Shown here one piece after another: positions 9,019-22,050 of a stretch of 64,000 bases of DNA. Every line of letters begins with the position of its first letter. Position 1 is the stretch's first letter. The notes beneath the pieces were generated by a model that saw nothing but the letters and a program-made list of their open reading frames with translations, was not told the origin of the DNA and did no database searches. Origin of the DNA: Cyprinodon diabolis (taxonomy: Eukaryota > Chordata > Actinopteri > Cyprinodontiformes > Cyprinodontidae); NCBI GenBank assembly GCA_030533445.1, contig CM060072.1, positions 21,579,767-21,643,766 on the forward strand, read 5' to 3'. Made by a program: the position numbers and the translations under genes.

Positions 9019-11370
9019 TAGGACTATGGAGCATTTCAACCCACCACAGAATCTCAGATTTTCTGCTTTTAAATGGGTTAACCTATAAACAATTTCCTCA
9101 AAGTTATCAAAATACATAAAAAAAAAAAATGCTATGTTGTTTTTTAACAGCTTCACAGAGTGAATTCTAACAAGCCCAAAGTGAGGAAAAACATGCCTCT
9201 TACTTGGAAATGTGTTGAATTAAACAATGACCTAAGCTGTAAATTTATACTTGCATAAAATGGTACTTTTGAAACGCAGAGGTAACATTTTAGCCATACT
9301 AACACCAGATATTTGAGGAAGTAATGTAGCCAAAAATACTTTTATGTAAATGTATATATAGAAAATAAAACTAATTAAATAAATATTGCACTGGTTGTTA
9401 TAACCTGCACCATACTTATAAAGCATTTTTTCAAAGTATGCTTTCATTGACATTTTTATTAAAAAATTACAGCATTAGTTTTAAAAACTATAAACAGTAT
9501 GAGGGAATACACAACTGTACTAAAGGGAATGTTTTCATGTTACTGTTAAAGAGCGAGGGTCACTCTGGTATCATTTAAGAAGTCGGGAAGTACACAACTA
9601 AAAATGAACACTTTTTATGCTTCGCGAGTTGCTTTACTTGGATCAACTTAGCAAAAGAGGACATTTTTTATACTAAATTTCTTTATATAGATGTAAATTT
9701 ATTAAGAAAGATTTATGAGAAATAAGATGAATTTGTTTTTGTTTTACACTTGTGTAAACCAATTGACAAATAAAACTAAGTCTAATACTTGAGAAGAATA
9801 GGTCTCCATAGTTCAACTATAGTTGAACAAACTGCTTTAAAGGAACATGTGACGTTTTATCCCCATTTTCTTTTGGGTTATGTTATGCACAGAATTCCGT
9901 ACGCATAAGCTATGCACAAAATAATGAGTCCCCATAAAAGACAGGCTCAAGAGGTAACAGATGACAATAGAAGACACTGGTTCTTCATATGTCAGTGCTA
10001 TTACTCTGCACTATTAGGTACAGCCTTGCCTTTTGAAACTTGAGCCTGAAAGATGATTGAATAAAAATTCACGACTGAAATTGGGTTTGAAAATTGATAG
10101 AAAAAAAATTCTGCAAAACTTCATAGTAACAGATTATCATTTTTCGTTACAATAAAACATAGAAAACTTCTTTATTTAAAGATGAGAAATATTGGGTTAC
10201 CGTAATTTTAACACTACCGTAGTTTGTACCCTCAGATGAAAGAGCAAAAGAGCAATACTGTCTTATATTTAGGCTTAGGCAGAATTGATTGCGCAATACT
10301 TAAGATGTCCTGGGAGACAAATTGGGTAACCATAGTTCAAATTATGAAGGACAAAGCAACTGTTTTGGACCACTTGTTTTTATTCCTGCTCCCATTGCTT
10401 GTCAGCCACTGCTTCAGAGTTAATTCAGACAGATTTTGAAGAGCTTAACCATGAGATATTATCAAATAATCCTCATATTGCTACCTTAAACTAATGAAAA
10501 AAACGAAAAGGATTTAATGATTTAATTCAAATATACACAGTCCATATTTTGCTATTTTAACTCATATGAAGTTTAATTTCATGAGGTTATTTTAAAGGCT
10601 GACTGTCATCACTTAACCTTTTACAACATTGCAAATCTAGAGCAAGGCTACTTAAAAATAGTCTTGAGCTCATAGATTTTTCCCCCACTATTGTGCCATT
10701 GTGTATGGGGGTTCCAATATTTGCATGGAAACATGCACCTATTTCCAACTAACCTTGGGCCAAAAAGGTGCTCGGGAAAGAGGAATGGTGCCAAATAGGA
10801 GTATTAATCACAAAACATCCTCACCAACACTGCCTGTCCGCACACAAATACACCCACACACATCCACTCACTGCAGCATCATACATGGACTTCTCTGCCA
10901 GACAGAACCAATCATTCTCAGGGAGGCAATGAGTTCCCTGATGAGCAGTATCAATAGTAATCATGGAATTCGCTATGATGGTGATGGATTTTTATGCCTT
11001 TTTGCCCCCATTAAAGGTCAGTGTGATTGCTTGGGTAAACTTCTGTTTTTTCAGCAAACTTTACTAAAGTAAAGTCACTAAATGTACTTTTAATCCAGTT
11101 TGCACATGAAAAAAAAAATTATTTTAATCCAAAAACACTGTCATTACGACAAGCCGTTTTAAAAAAAATTTGGTTGTACCGCCTTTCCATTCAAGATATC
11201 TCAAATTGTTTTATGACTAGACGTTTTAGCGATTTAAGATATCTCTAATTATATTTTGACTAGTCAAAATACCTTTTCGGGATACTGTCATCTGTTTTAA
11301 GCCTTGTGTTTACTCTGTTGTGCTAATTTAGTAGGAAAAAAAATCATAGATGAAGTTTTTTAAGCCATAT
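9019..11370. other. Unannotated AT-rich sequence
   Basis: No gene recognised. It includes a perfect 18-bp palindrome at 9811-9828. Just before that, at 9743-9790, is a TTTACACTTGTGTA / CAAATAAAA / CTAAGTC block like the one near 3634-3680. The 123-residue open frame at 10701-11072 shows no domain, signal peptide or splice context. Confidence 0.45.
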
Positions 11371-13130
11371 CACCTAGTAAGTAAGTAAACATGTATTTAT
11401 ATAGTGCATTTCAATGGTAAGCCAATTCAAGGTGCTTTACATTATAAAAACATCACAACAGATGAGCCGTAAAATCACAAAAACATCAATCAAGTACAAG
11501 GAAAGTCCTCAAAACATCAGAATAATCAAACAAAAATCATAGAAACCATTAACCAGATGCACATGATAATCATAGGGGGGTGGCCAATTTGTAATAACAT
11601 GTTTTGTTTAGAGCAGCTTTTTTTCCTGGGTTTGTTTGTGGACTACCAATCAAAGGTGAGTCTTCAGCCTTGATTTAAAGGAATTTAGTGTTTTAGCTGT
11701 TCTGCAGTTTCCTCAGAGTTTGTACCAGATTAATGTGCTTACAAATCTGAAAGCTGTGTCTCCATGTTTGGTTCTGGTTCAAGGAATACAAAATAGACTG
11801 AATGAAGTGGAAGGTTAATAAGATGCCAAACCGTTCAGTGATCTGTAATTCTAATTCTAATTCTAAAGACTATGCTCTGAACTACACGTAGGCACAATAA
11901 GGACTTTAAAACTCGGGTGTTGTGCTCTATTTGTGTAGTTTACTAAGAACATGAGCAGCAGCACTTTGAAGCTGCAACTGTCTGACTGGTTATTTTGGCA
12001 GGCCTGTGAAGCATCTGTTTCAGCAGTCAATGTAACTAAAGATAAGAGCACAGAGGAGTTTCTCTAGATCTTGTTGTGACGTTAGTTCTTTAATTCCTCA
12101 GGATCAGGTCTCAGACCATTACTAACCCCAGATTTTGGACCTGATCACCGGTTACAAAATGTATTATCTGAAGCTGTGCACTGACTGTTGATTGTTCCTC
12201 TTTAGGTCCTAAAATGATTTCAGTTTCATTTTTTTCCAGCTGGAGAGAGTTTTGGCACATCCATGTACTGGTTTGTTCTAAGCATCTGTTCAGTGTTAAA
12301 TAGGTACAAAGTCACCTGATGATAACATTATATGGAGCTGTGTATCATCTGAATTGTTATGATAACTAACCTAATTACTTATAATGATTTGGGATAGTCG
12401 GATCATGTAGATATTAAATAAACATGATCCCAGGATTGAACCTTGAGGTACCCCATATGTGATTCCTGTCCACTCTGAAAATTATTATATTAAAATGTTA
12501 TGTTATTCTTATACACTTTCCACATTTGTGTGACCATTTTTTCTATAATCCCTTTGCTGCTGTAAACAACAGAATTTCCCTATTGTGGGACAATAAATTG
12601 ATTTTCTATTCTATTCTAAAGGAGTTTGCACATTGACACAAAGAAGCTCGTGTTCTTTAGGTAAGATTTGAATCAGTTTTGCACTGTGTCTTAAAGTTCG
12701 ACCAAGTTCTCCGCTGTTTAAATAATATATAATGGCCAACAGTGTCAAATACTGTGCTGAGGTAAAACTGAAGTAGCATTATGGTTGTTCCACCTTCTGT
12801 ATTTTCTGGATATCATTGAACACTTTAATGACAGCAGTCTCAGTGCCATGGTGAGCATGGAAGCCAGACTGGAAGGTATCAAAATGGTTTGTCATTGTTT
12901 AGATATTGGTCTGTAATTTTGCAATAGCAATTTAGCCAAATTGATCTTTTAAAGTAGTGGTTTGTTACCTGCTGTTTATAGAGCCTGGAGTAAAAAACCC
13001 GATGAGCAGGATGAGCTAAGGTGCAACTATAGGCCAGACTTTTTTATAGAAGGTTGTAGGGAGGATATCAAGACAGCAGCCATCTATACCTAGATTACAA
13101 GTACCGTGAAACTGAGTAGGCTGGTTTAAA
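11371..13130 (-). pseudogene. Decayed L2-clade LINE, reverse transcriptase C-terminal part and 3' end
   Basis: Read on the minus strand from 13130 down, blocks appear in the order of an L2/Maui-type LINE ORF2: fragments near 12850-12740 equivalent to the TETALIKVFND and AAFDTVDHN regions, the GVPQGSILGP-equivalent near 12460-12420, the HNYADDTQIY-equivalent near 12355-12325, TKHGDTAFRF near 11770, IWYKL, and a SFKSRLKTHL-like end near 11690-11650. A typical L2 3' UTR follows, ending GTAAAGCACCTTGAATTGGC and TATAAATACATG with an ACTT microsatellite tail at 11371-11390. Stops and frameshifts are frequent and the N-terminal endonuclease is missing, so this is a 5'-truncated dead copy. It is interrupted by another retroelement tail at about 12480-12620. 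Confidence 0.72.
12480..12620 (+). mobile_element. LINE/SINE 3' tail inserted in the L2 relic
   Basis: This block interrupts the antisense L2 frame and reads as a classic fish LINE 3' end: GCTGCTGTAAACAACAGAAT, TTTCCCTATTGTGGGACAAT, AATAAATTGA and a TTCTATTCTATTC tail. The orientation is opposite to the host LINE. The tail has the form of RTE/Rex-type elements, but the exact family is uncertain. No clear duplication was found, because the boundary is in low-complexity DNA. Confidence 0.55.
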
Positions 13131-14983
13131 CAAAAGGTTACAAAATGTGAACATATACTGGTGCATTTAAAAGAAAAAGAACAAAATAAAACAAAAACAT
13201 GGTATTTACAATAGGTTTAATAGGTTTAATAGTTCCCTGGATGTATATCAGTATTGATGTGTTGGGTTTTGGCCTGATGAAATCCCCTGGTACCAGTCCA
13301 CAAAGTCCTGTGTCCACTGACTGGACTCACCATGATGAGGCCGATTATGGCTTTGGAAAACCTTTGTAGTGGCAACGTGGGGAATTGATGAAAAGTCTAA
13401 AGTGTAGAGGTTAAAGGGAAAAATTGCCGATGCAATTCTCCATGGGTTCCATGTACTGTAGACACCCTATCAGAGACAAAGCTCTGTGTCCTTATACAGT
13501 ATACATGCTGCTAACAGCCCACGAGGCAGTCTAGTATTCACAATGATGGGTTTACTATTCTTTACAACTACTGCATGTCCTTTTTATGTCCGGCTGCAAA
13601 ATGATGATGGCAACAGCGAACAGATTGGAATAAAAAAAAAAGAGAGCTCAACATAGGTCAAAGATGGTTTAGGACCAACCTCTCAAGGGTTGTAGAAGTT
13701 GCAAGGTTATGACCTGCTGAACAGGCTTTCTCCTCATGTTGCACTTGAAGATATCATATGTAGTCATATATCTGATAACAAATGTAAAAATAAAAGTATT
13801 TAAAACTACTTATCAGTTTTTTAGACAACTGTATGTTTGTGATGGCAAATAGCCTCCATAAAAGCCCTAAATACACTAATACTGTTCAAAAAAGGCATAC
13901 CGCTTTAAAATTGCTTTCTAATTGATACCCATGCTATCAAAAGTATGAGTACTATCACTTTACTACACACAGAATTTAAAATGAGACTATGCATAACAAC
14001 TGCTCACAGCAGGGTCTAACATGGAGATATGCCAGATTTAGCCATACAGGCAAATGTTTTTCTTATTTTCATCTATTGATATGTGTCCTTACATACTGCA
14101 GACTGCTGGGGAAGTATTGAACCAAAAATCTAGAAAATCATGAAATAGAGAAAAAAATACATTAATTGGAATATATGGTTGCCACTATAAATCAAGTTTT
14201 TTATCCTGATTAGAAATTAAAACAAAGCCACAAGAAAGCTGCTGTTGACAGAAAGTCATCAGATATCCTTAGAGTTTAGTTTACCACAAGCCATTTAAGC
14301 AATATTAAGTTGCATGAGAACATAAGTGGACTTTTTGCCTGAACATAAAATGTTTTGTGTGACATAAAATAGACATGAGGTCTGAGTGCAGTGATGGATC
14401 CAGATTAGAACCTTACAGCGGCGCGAACAAAGTCTACCTTTTGTGTTCTAAAGAACTTTCTAGAATTAAATGACTAATTTTAACTTATAAACTAATTGAA
14501 AAAGTAATTATAATTGACCTTAATAAACTAATTTGTGTATTTATCTTTCAGGTGTGTTTTTATTGAAATATGCTATACGAATAAGAGTGCCCTGCCTTGC
14601 CTAATACTAATGCTATGCATATCAATTAAGGCATTATCCCCACAATGAAATATATCTGTGGCAATATCATGCTGTGGGAATGCTGTCCTTTTGCAGGAAT
14701 GGGGAAGCTAGTCCCAGTTAATAAAAGTCAGGGCTGTTTATGAGGAAGAATACTTAAAAGCCACATAAGGAATTAGAGTTTGCAGAAGGCTGACCCTTAG
14801 AATGACATTAACCATTGAGGTAATTGAATATTTCAGGTTCAAACATACCGGGGTGATGGTTGAATGTTTTGAAACGAGTGGACTGCTTTCTTGTTAATTG
14901 ATTTTGCGTTCTTAACTTGTTCTGAAGCTACATTGGTGGGAAAAAAAGGCAAAAAAAAATGAGATAAACATGAGATCCTCCCC

Positions 14984-14984
<1 letters not shown>
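13131..14984. other. Unannotated sequence, possible unclassified repeat at 13255-13760
   Basis: The 13255-13760 stretch is richer in GC and more complex than its surroundings and may be an unrecognised mobile element. Two short tandem copies of AATAGGTTT lie near 13211-13232. The remainder is AT-rich with no visible gene. Confidence 0.35.

Positions 14985-15078
<94 letters not shown>
14985..15078. repeat. TA microsatellite, about 94 bp
   Basis: Uninterrupted alternating TA from 14985 to 15078, the longest pure dinucleotide tract in the window. Confidence 0.98.
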
Positions 15079-15082
<4 letters not shown>

Positions 15083-17989
15083 TGATCTTAATGTCCACAA
15101 ATCATGACAGAAAAAATATTTTAGATGTTTAAAAAGGAATTGTAGTTCACTAGCCAAGGACCAGACAAAGGCCCATCAAAGAAAGTGGGGAAATTTTGAC
15201 CGGCTACTAGTGTATATAGTTTCATCACTTCTGCAGTAGCAATGCTGGGCTGAAATCTCTGTGCAAGAGAAGCTTGCCTAAAGGAAAGAGGGCATCTTCT
15301 TTTTTAAGAGAACTTTTATTCAGTTTTATAAAGGCTGCAGTAAAGCAAGCATGCCAAAAGGATAAAAACTTACAAGCTTTTCTGTCATTAAGCCAAAATA
15401 AAGTATTTGGATAAATAATTAATTGTCTTAATCTTTTAAATTACAAGAAGTAGTTGGTCTTATTTCCATGTGGCACGGTAATCTATATGACTTTAAGCTG
15501 ATTCCTTTAAGTCATCCTTCTAGTTAAAAGGAACAGAGTGACTTTTGAAACATGCCCGGCTAAATGACATAATGACTATAATTACTAAATGACATAATGA
15601 CTTAATCCATTAATTCATAAATCCATTTTTATATCTGCTCAATCCTGATTGTGGTTGTGAAAGGTTGGTAACTATGCTAGTCAACTGAAAAGACCTATGG
15701 TAAAACATGAAAACAGCTAGTTTACCAGAGCCATGACATCATTAAACCAACATCAGACAGAAACCTTGTATCTAAAAAAAGGCTTTATTTAGTCAGAACT
15801 TGAAGGGTGTATTTTCAGCCTTGGTACTGTATATTTACATATCTGTGGAATGACAGAATGGTTTGTGGAGCTGAATAAGTAATGAAAGTAAAATTTTCCC
15901 CACAATAGATATGGAAAGCCTGACATATAATACGTTTCTAAAAAACTGTTAGTTTGAAAAGTGGGGTCAATTTAGTTGGAATAATTTTAACATTAAATAT
16001 AAAAAACTACAACTTCAGAGAACAAATGCGCCAGCACTGCTGTTTTGCATATGGCACTGCCAAAACAATCCAAAAGCAAAAAGATATTTTATAGTTTTAT
16101 TTTTTATTTTTTTTACTTATAATCATAATATAGTTAGATAAATAAGCTTGAATAAATTGCTGTAGACTAAACTTTATGAATGTACAGACTGCGACATGAT
16201 TAATAATAAGATCAACAGCAAAATACATATAAAAAATATGTAGTTGTATTTCAAATTAGATTGGTAAGAATAAGGCTGTTCTGAATTTGGGAATCCAGGA
16301 AAGTGAGGTTTTTATCCAAACCTTTTCAAAACAATATTTATATCCTCAAGAAATATTCCTGCCTGGCACTGTAGGGTGGCTGTTAGTATGTCTGCACTAT
16401 GCAGCTTCATGCTTCTTATGAAAGGCATATTTTGACCAATGTGCTCTTTAGGTCATTACACACCGAATCTTCTCATTCCAGAGCAAAATCAGTCCCAAAA
16501 TGTGTTGTGATACATGAATAAAGCAGTACCTGGGCTAAAATCGCACTTGCAAAGAACAGGCGATCAACCATAATTACAGCACGTGGCTCTTAATGAGCAC
16601 CATATAAAAAGAAAATTGGGTTTAACTGAATGTTTTGTGAGTCTGCGTGTTTCTAAATTTACTAAAATATCTTGTCATCAAATATGGAATGATCCCCACA
16701 GGTTGTTTTTTTTCTTTTTAGCTCGAAATGCTTTGATTACCATTTTTGGGTCTCAGCAAAACCAAGTAAAATGCAACTGAAGCATTACTTTCAGTATAAT
16801 TAATTTTAATCTTAACACTCTTATACAGAACTTTTAAAGTGGGGAAAATATTTCTGCATTTACATTTGTAATTTAAAATGTATTAAATCTGAAGTAGTCA
16901 TCAAATAATATTTATTCTTTCTTTACTTCTAAACCTACTGAAAATAAGTTAAATGTATTCTACTGGTGGTAACTGCCAAGGCTTCTTTGACAAGTAATAA
17001 AAATAATAATTCCATGGGAATGTCTGTAGTTCTGGTATTTTCTTGTAATATACAAGTGATATAACAAATAACAGCATGTTTTTTGTCGTTATTTCATGCG
17101 CTATATACCATATACCTTAATCTCAACTTCATCTTTATTGTTTGATTACTCTTTAAAGTATTTTTACCTCCAAAATATATGTTTTATTCCTCCTAACTTA
17201 CTTTGCAGCTGCTTATTTTGTTTTGTATGCAGCGCTCAGTAGTAAACGCATACAATGCCAGCCTATATTTATGATACAGTCCAATTTAAATGCATATCTG
17301 TGATCCTGATCCTATAGCAAAATTAAAATACAAAGACGGTATTCATGAGTATTACATTATGATTTTTACATGCTATTGCTTATCGAATCTATCATATTTA
17401 CCCACAATCTTTCAATGCTTTCAGTGCTTTTTACTGCTGTAAAGATTTTATGTATACAACCTAAAGTAACTTGGCAAAAATTATTTTCTTTCCTTAAATA
17501 AATAATTTAAAGAAGTGACTACCTTAGTAAGAGAAGAAACAATAAAATGATATATATTGCTGTATAGAAGAAAATATATTTTTTAAGAAAAGAGGTCCTG
17601 AGGAGGGAAGAGATTCAGAGTTTATTAGTCTGGTTGTAATGGACTGGTTGGCTGTTGTTTCCAAGGGAACAGCTTTGCTGTGTGTGGAGGTTGTTGTAAA
17701 CTCTCAATTCCCAGGCATTAATTTTGGCTATGGGCTGAAATTGGCTGGGATATAAATGGATAATGTCTTATCTCTTCAATTAGATCCCCCAAAGGACTCC
17801 CCGTTGTGTGGCCTGTATTTTAGCCAGTATGTCTTTCTGTTTATTTGCAGAATGCATGTTTACATATACTGTAAATGTGTATATGCTTGAGTGTGTTCAA
17901 CTGCAAATGCAAAAAACGACTGATTTGTCACAGGGATGAGTTGTCCGTCACAGTCATATGTATCATTCCCTAATTGCAATGCATTACAG
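15079..17989. other. Unannotated AT-rich sequence
   Basis: No gene recognised. An 18-bp word CTAAATGACATAATGACT is repeated at 15560-15577 and 15585-15602. From about 17600 to 17985 the DNA is more complex and leads into the candidate exon. Confidence 0.4.
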
Positions 17990-18072
17990 AGCACAATGGC
18001 AGCTACAAATTCATTTTACGGGTGGTCGGAAAAGGGGCTCTTAACACCAATGGCTCTCTTCGTGTCCAAGAT
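17990..18072 (+). CDS. Candidate internal coding exon, unidentified
   Basis: An 83-bp open segment lies between an acceptor (CATTACAG|AG, branch-like CTAAT upstream) and a strong donor (AAGAT|GTAAGC). The frame starts with two bases of a split codon and ends exactly on a codon boundary. It encodes 27 residues with NGSYKFILRVVGKG near the start and TNGSLRVQD at the end. The alternating hydrophobic pattern resembles one or two strands of an extracellular beta-sandwich (PKD, Ig or FN3 style), with two possible N-glycosylation sites. The GC content is near half, well above the surroundings. I do not recognise the protein. A chance open segment this short is possible; the coding call is an inference from splice signals, composition and amino-acid pattern. 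Confidence 0.35.
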
Positions 18073-18619
18073 GTAAGCTTTTGATGTCCTTCTCTCACAC
18101 TCTTCAATAGCTATCTAAGTGCATACTCAATATATTTTCCTTTAGCATATATAATGTATAATTATCTATGCTCAGCACTCCTTAAAGTGCTGCACTTCAA
18201 CCGATTTTCAGTTTTATTCTCCTGTATCCTCTTTCTCATCTATCCTCAGGGCAAAAAAATGTGTTCCTCTCATCTTGCACAAGGCATAATTCTCTTTCTC
18301 ACCCTGTATTTCTATCTTCCATTTTTAGGTTTTGTTATATATAATCAGACATTTTCTTACAATAAAGCAAAGACTAAATGCAGTGTCCAAAAAAACCTAT
18401 CCAAATCAACCTGGTGGACAACTACTGCAACTAATATTTGGCAATAAGGAAATGTTTCACTCTTATATAGAGGTGAAATACCAGTTTAATTCGATAATGT
18501 GTTATTTCTATCAGATTAAAGTCATGAATTTGTCTTTGTCCAAAATCTTTTTTTTTGGCTTCTTTATCCACTCAGTGGACTTTTTTAATGACAATTGATC
18601 ATTTTACTTGATTAAAAAC
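18073..18619. other. Sequence after candidate exon; no further exon seen
   Basis: AT-rich and pyrimidine-rich stretches fit an intron. The overlapping open frames at 18154-18598 show only low-complexity hydrophobic sequence. Confidence 0.35.
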
Positions 18620-18765
18620 CGAGTGTGTTCAACCTGCCCTGTAATGGACTGGCAACCTGTCCAGGTTGTACCCCACCTCTCGCCTGTAGACAGCTGGAGA
18701 TAGGCACCAGCACCCCTCGGTACCCTGCTTTGGATAAAGCGTGACGAAAAGTGAATGGATGGATG
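18620..18765 (+). repeat. 3' tail of a teleost LINE/SINE family ending in ATGG repeats
   Basis: The block AATGGACTGGCAACCTGTCC, ACCCCACCTCTCGCCTG, AGCTGGAGATAGGCACCAGC and GGATAAAG leads to a terminal AATGGATGGATG. This is the widely shared 3' region of a fish non-LTR retroelement. The segment at 59055-59238 looks like the part normally found just upstream. Truncated at its 5' end. Confidence 0.65.
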
Positions 18766-20787
18766 TGATCAAGTTTAGGGTTGTAAACCTTGTTCTTCAG
18801 GCTTTTCTTGGGGAGATCAGAGTACAGTGGCCCTATCATTTACTACTAGTTGTCCACAGGGAGCAAAGTAAGCAGGAACCATATTAGCTTAAAAAAAAAA
18901 AAAAAGAAAAAAAAATTCTTGGTAAGACTCATTTCCATAATGCCAATAAAGACTTTTTCTTTACTCCTTTAAAAAGTGGGGACAAAATTTGACAGGCCAT
19001 TTACAATTAAATATTAAACAAATCCATGAAAAAGAGAGAAGCTTAAGGCTCAAAATCCAAAATACATTTCCCTTGGCTGTTATATATAGGTTGTATTGTT
19101 TTACATACAAATAAATCAAATCTTTTAAACTGCATTCAGAACAATAAAACAATATCACTCTTTACTTTTTTTTCATATAGCACTGGCAAGAATTTAAAAC
19201 TACTTTCATTTCTAGTTTTCCACCATTAGAACATGTAAAGTGACTTCAGATTTTGTGCTAAAATTGTCAGGTTTGACTTTCTGGAAGGTTATATTTTTAC
19301 TGATAATTTATGGAAATCTTATCTGATCTAAATGGAGACTCAAATCCACCCACTTCTGTTTCATCAGTTCACTAAATATTCATAAGAGTCCTGAGGATTA
19401 TGAAGCTGTTTGTGGATCCAGAATATGCCTTTTTGTTTTTCTGAGGTCGGCAGGGATTTTGACCTCTTAACTATCCTTGATTTATTTTTTACTCCTGAAT
19501 GTTAAAGAAATACCTTTATCTGGAGTGAAGAAAGTCTAAGGTCCTTAAGATGTTTTTATGGACATCTCTGTAGTCTTGTCAATGGACCCCTGGTATGTTC
19601 ACTACTATCCCTTGTTTCCTTCGCCTGTTGATAACTCACCATGATGTACTTGAGCCTAAAAGCTTTATACAGCAACTGTTTATTGACCAATAAATGTCTT
19701 ATTTATTTTAATTGGGGAATTATGTGTTTCTTTCTCTCAAAAAAAGAAAAAACTGTCTTGTCAGACAGGTTGCATATCCAGTATCTGCCTACATCTTAGC
19801 TTAGAAATGAACAAAGTTTAATTATCCAGCTCTACACCACCATGCTAACCATAACATAAAACTAAAATAGTTTTTTTTCTACACACACGAGAATCATACT
19901 ACTGTTGACCTTTCTTTTTCTACAGAACACACACTGTATCATAGTCATTATGCCTTTCAATGAACATTTACAATGACGAAGCACCATATTTCAGCCTCTA
20001 AACACCTTATATTATATTATAGATATTGTATATTCTGATGTATTTCTCAAAGTTTGTTTGTAGAAAAAAAAGAAACAAAAAAACATAAATGTCTGAGATG
20101 GTGTTAAGACAGGGGAATTGGCTAACGTATTATGGTTTACATAGCTCAACAGGAAGGAAGAAAGTAAATTGATTGTACACAAAAGACTCCTTTGAATATG
20201 TTTATTGCTTGCTTGCATCAGATTAGATTAAAGTAGTTTGTTAGTAACGGCATTCATGTGACCAAATGTTGGTGGAACATTCACTTTGCTAATCTTACTT
20301 TGCCACTTTGACCTAAACCTTTATTTACTATCTCTGGCTTTATGTTTAAGGTTTGTATCCTATTGGAAACTAAATCTCCTTTTGGAGTCTTTAACAGCCT
20401 CTAACTGGTTTTCCTCCAGATGTGGTATGTATATCCATATATCAATCTTCCTATTGAGTCTGAACTACTGAAGAAAACCTTCCCCCCAGTGTGATGCCGT
20501 CACCATACAGTCTGCCCACAAGTTCAGGGTTCAGGACAGACTATGTCAACCTTCCTCCAACACATATTGTGTTGCATCAAGGCCAAAGTATTACATTTAA
20601 GCTGCATATGGCTTCAACACCTTCTTCCACACATTTGCTCACACGTGGCTTGTGACAAACTAAAAACTGAAAATCATTACAGAGTGTAGTACAGTCAAAA
20701 GATTCTCCTTCCTTATTTACAGTATGGAGCTTATCTGCTCCTCCAGAGTTACCACAGGCTTCCTTGTCAGTTTATGTAAACGGGTCG
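18766..20787. other. Unannotated AT-rich sequence
   Basis: No gene recognised. Includes an A-rich tract at about 18891-18914. Open frames here are short and featureless. Confidence 0.45.
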
Positions 20788-22050
20788 TTCTTAATCAGTG
20801 ATGGGACTAACGGCGTTGAAAGTAACGGCGTTACTAACGCCGTTACCTTGTTTTAGTAAGGAGTAATCTAACTAATTACTTTGACTGTAACTATAACGCA
20901 GTTACCATTGCAGACACCCCGTTACTGCGCGTTACTCAGGTCGCACAATGAACCTTTTTTCATGATAGGACTCGTGCGCAGCTGCGTGAAGCTGACACCC
21001 CACCCACGTCACAAAACTCTGCAAATAGACTGAATGGTTAGTGCAACGTTAGTGCAGATTTGTGCAGAAAAAAAATATTGTTTGTGCTACTTTTGTTTAA
21101 GAGATATTAAAGATTATTTTTTAGGTCATCCAGAGGTGCGCGCCTTGTCATGAGAGAGGGGAGGATGAGAATGGCTGATGTATAGTGAGATTCCGTCTGT
21201 CAGTTGGTAGGTGGGTGTTTCCGCTGGTGGGTGTTAACGTACAGCACACACAGAGAGATGGAGAGTGAGGAGGATCCAGCAGCAAACAGCCTTTTCCACA
21301 TGGAAATGCTGGTGTTACGTCGAGCTGCGTTTCCCCATCAGATACGGTTTCCTCTGCATCTCCGCACAGCGCAGGCGGCACGATTCACCATGCAAGCGAC
21401 AGGAAATGCGCATGCTCGCTAAAGGCGCGCAACAGTCGCCCTGTGCTCGCGCCACAGGAGAACTATGGAGAGCGTGAACGATCAAATGAAAGGGAGAAAT
21501 CTGGATGGATGGATGGATGGATGGATGGATGGATGGATGGATGGATGGATGGATGGATACTCTGCCTTTTCAACCTACTGTATTTTTTATTTTAAACATT
21601 ATTTGATGGCCTTTGTGGCAGGGATGGAGATCCATATTTTATGTCACACACAGAGTGTACATCTAGATAGATAGATGGATAGATAGATGTTGCAGTATCT
21701 ATAACAACCCAAACACACAGGATTTCAGAATTATACATCCCCAGTTATTAATTTCACCAGATGTCATTTACGTTGAGTTGCAATAAATGCTAAACTCTCT
21801 GCAGGTTCTTGTCTTTGTCATCCACTCTATTCAGCTGGCTCCCGAAACACACAGCGAGAAGGTGGGGGCTGGGTGGTGAGGGTTACGGGGGCGAGAAACG
21901 CAAAAGTAATGCAATAGTTACTTTTACTAGTAACTAGTTACTTTTATTGTGGAGTAACTCAGTTATTAACTCAGTTACTTTTTGGGAGAATAAACTAGTA
22001 ACTATAACTAATTACTTTTTCAAAGTAAGGTGCCCAACACTGTTCTTAAT
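20788..22050. mobile_element. Non-autonomous hAT element with perfect 8-bp TSD
   Basis: The element proper is 20796-22042 (1247 bp), starting CAGTGATGGGACTAACGGCG and ending TGCCCAACACTG. The left end CAGTGATGGG and right end CCCAACACTG are imperfect inverted repeats. A perfect 8-bp duplication TTCTTAAT flanks it at 20788-20795 and 22043-22050. The subterminal regions carry many AACGGCGTTA / AGTAACTAGTTA words, typical of fish hAT elements. There is no transposase; the interior holds a GC-rich stretch and a GGAT microsatellite. The intact duplication suggests a fairly young insertion. Confidence 0.93.
21503..21558. repeat. GGAT tetranucleotide microsatellite
   Basis: Fourteen uninterrupted GGAT units inside the hAT element, with a shorter GATA/GATG tract at about 21662-21688. 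The repeated GWMD peptide in one frame is an artefact. Confidence 0.97.

Noticed and set aside
10701..11072. Open frame of 123 residues
   Set aside because: No recognisable domain, no signal peptide, no good splice context, and its composition is like the flanks.
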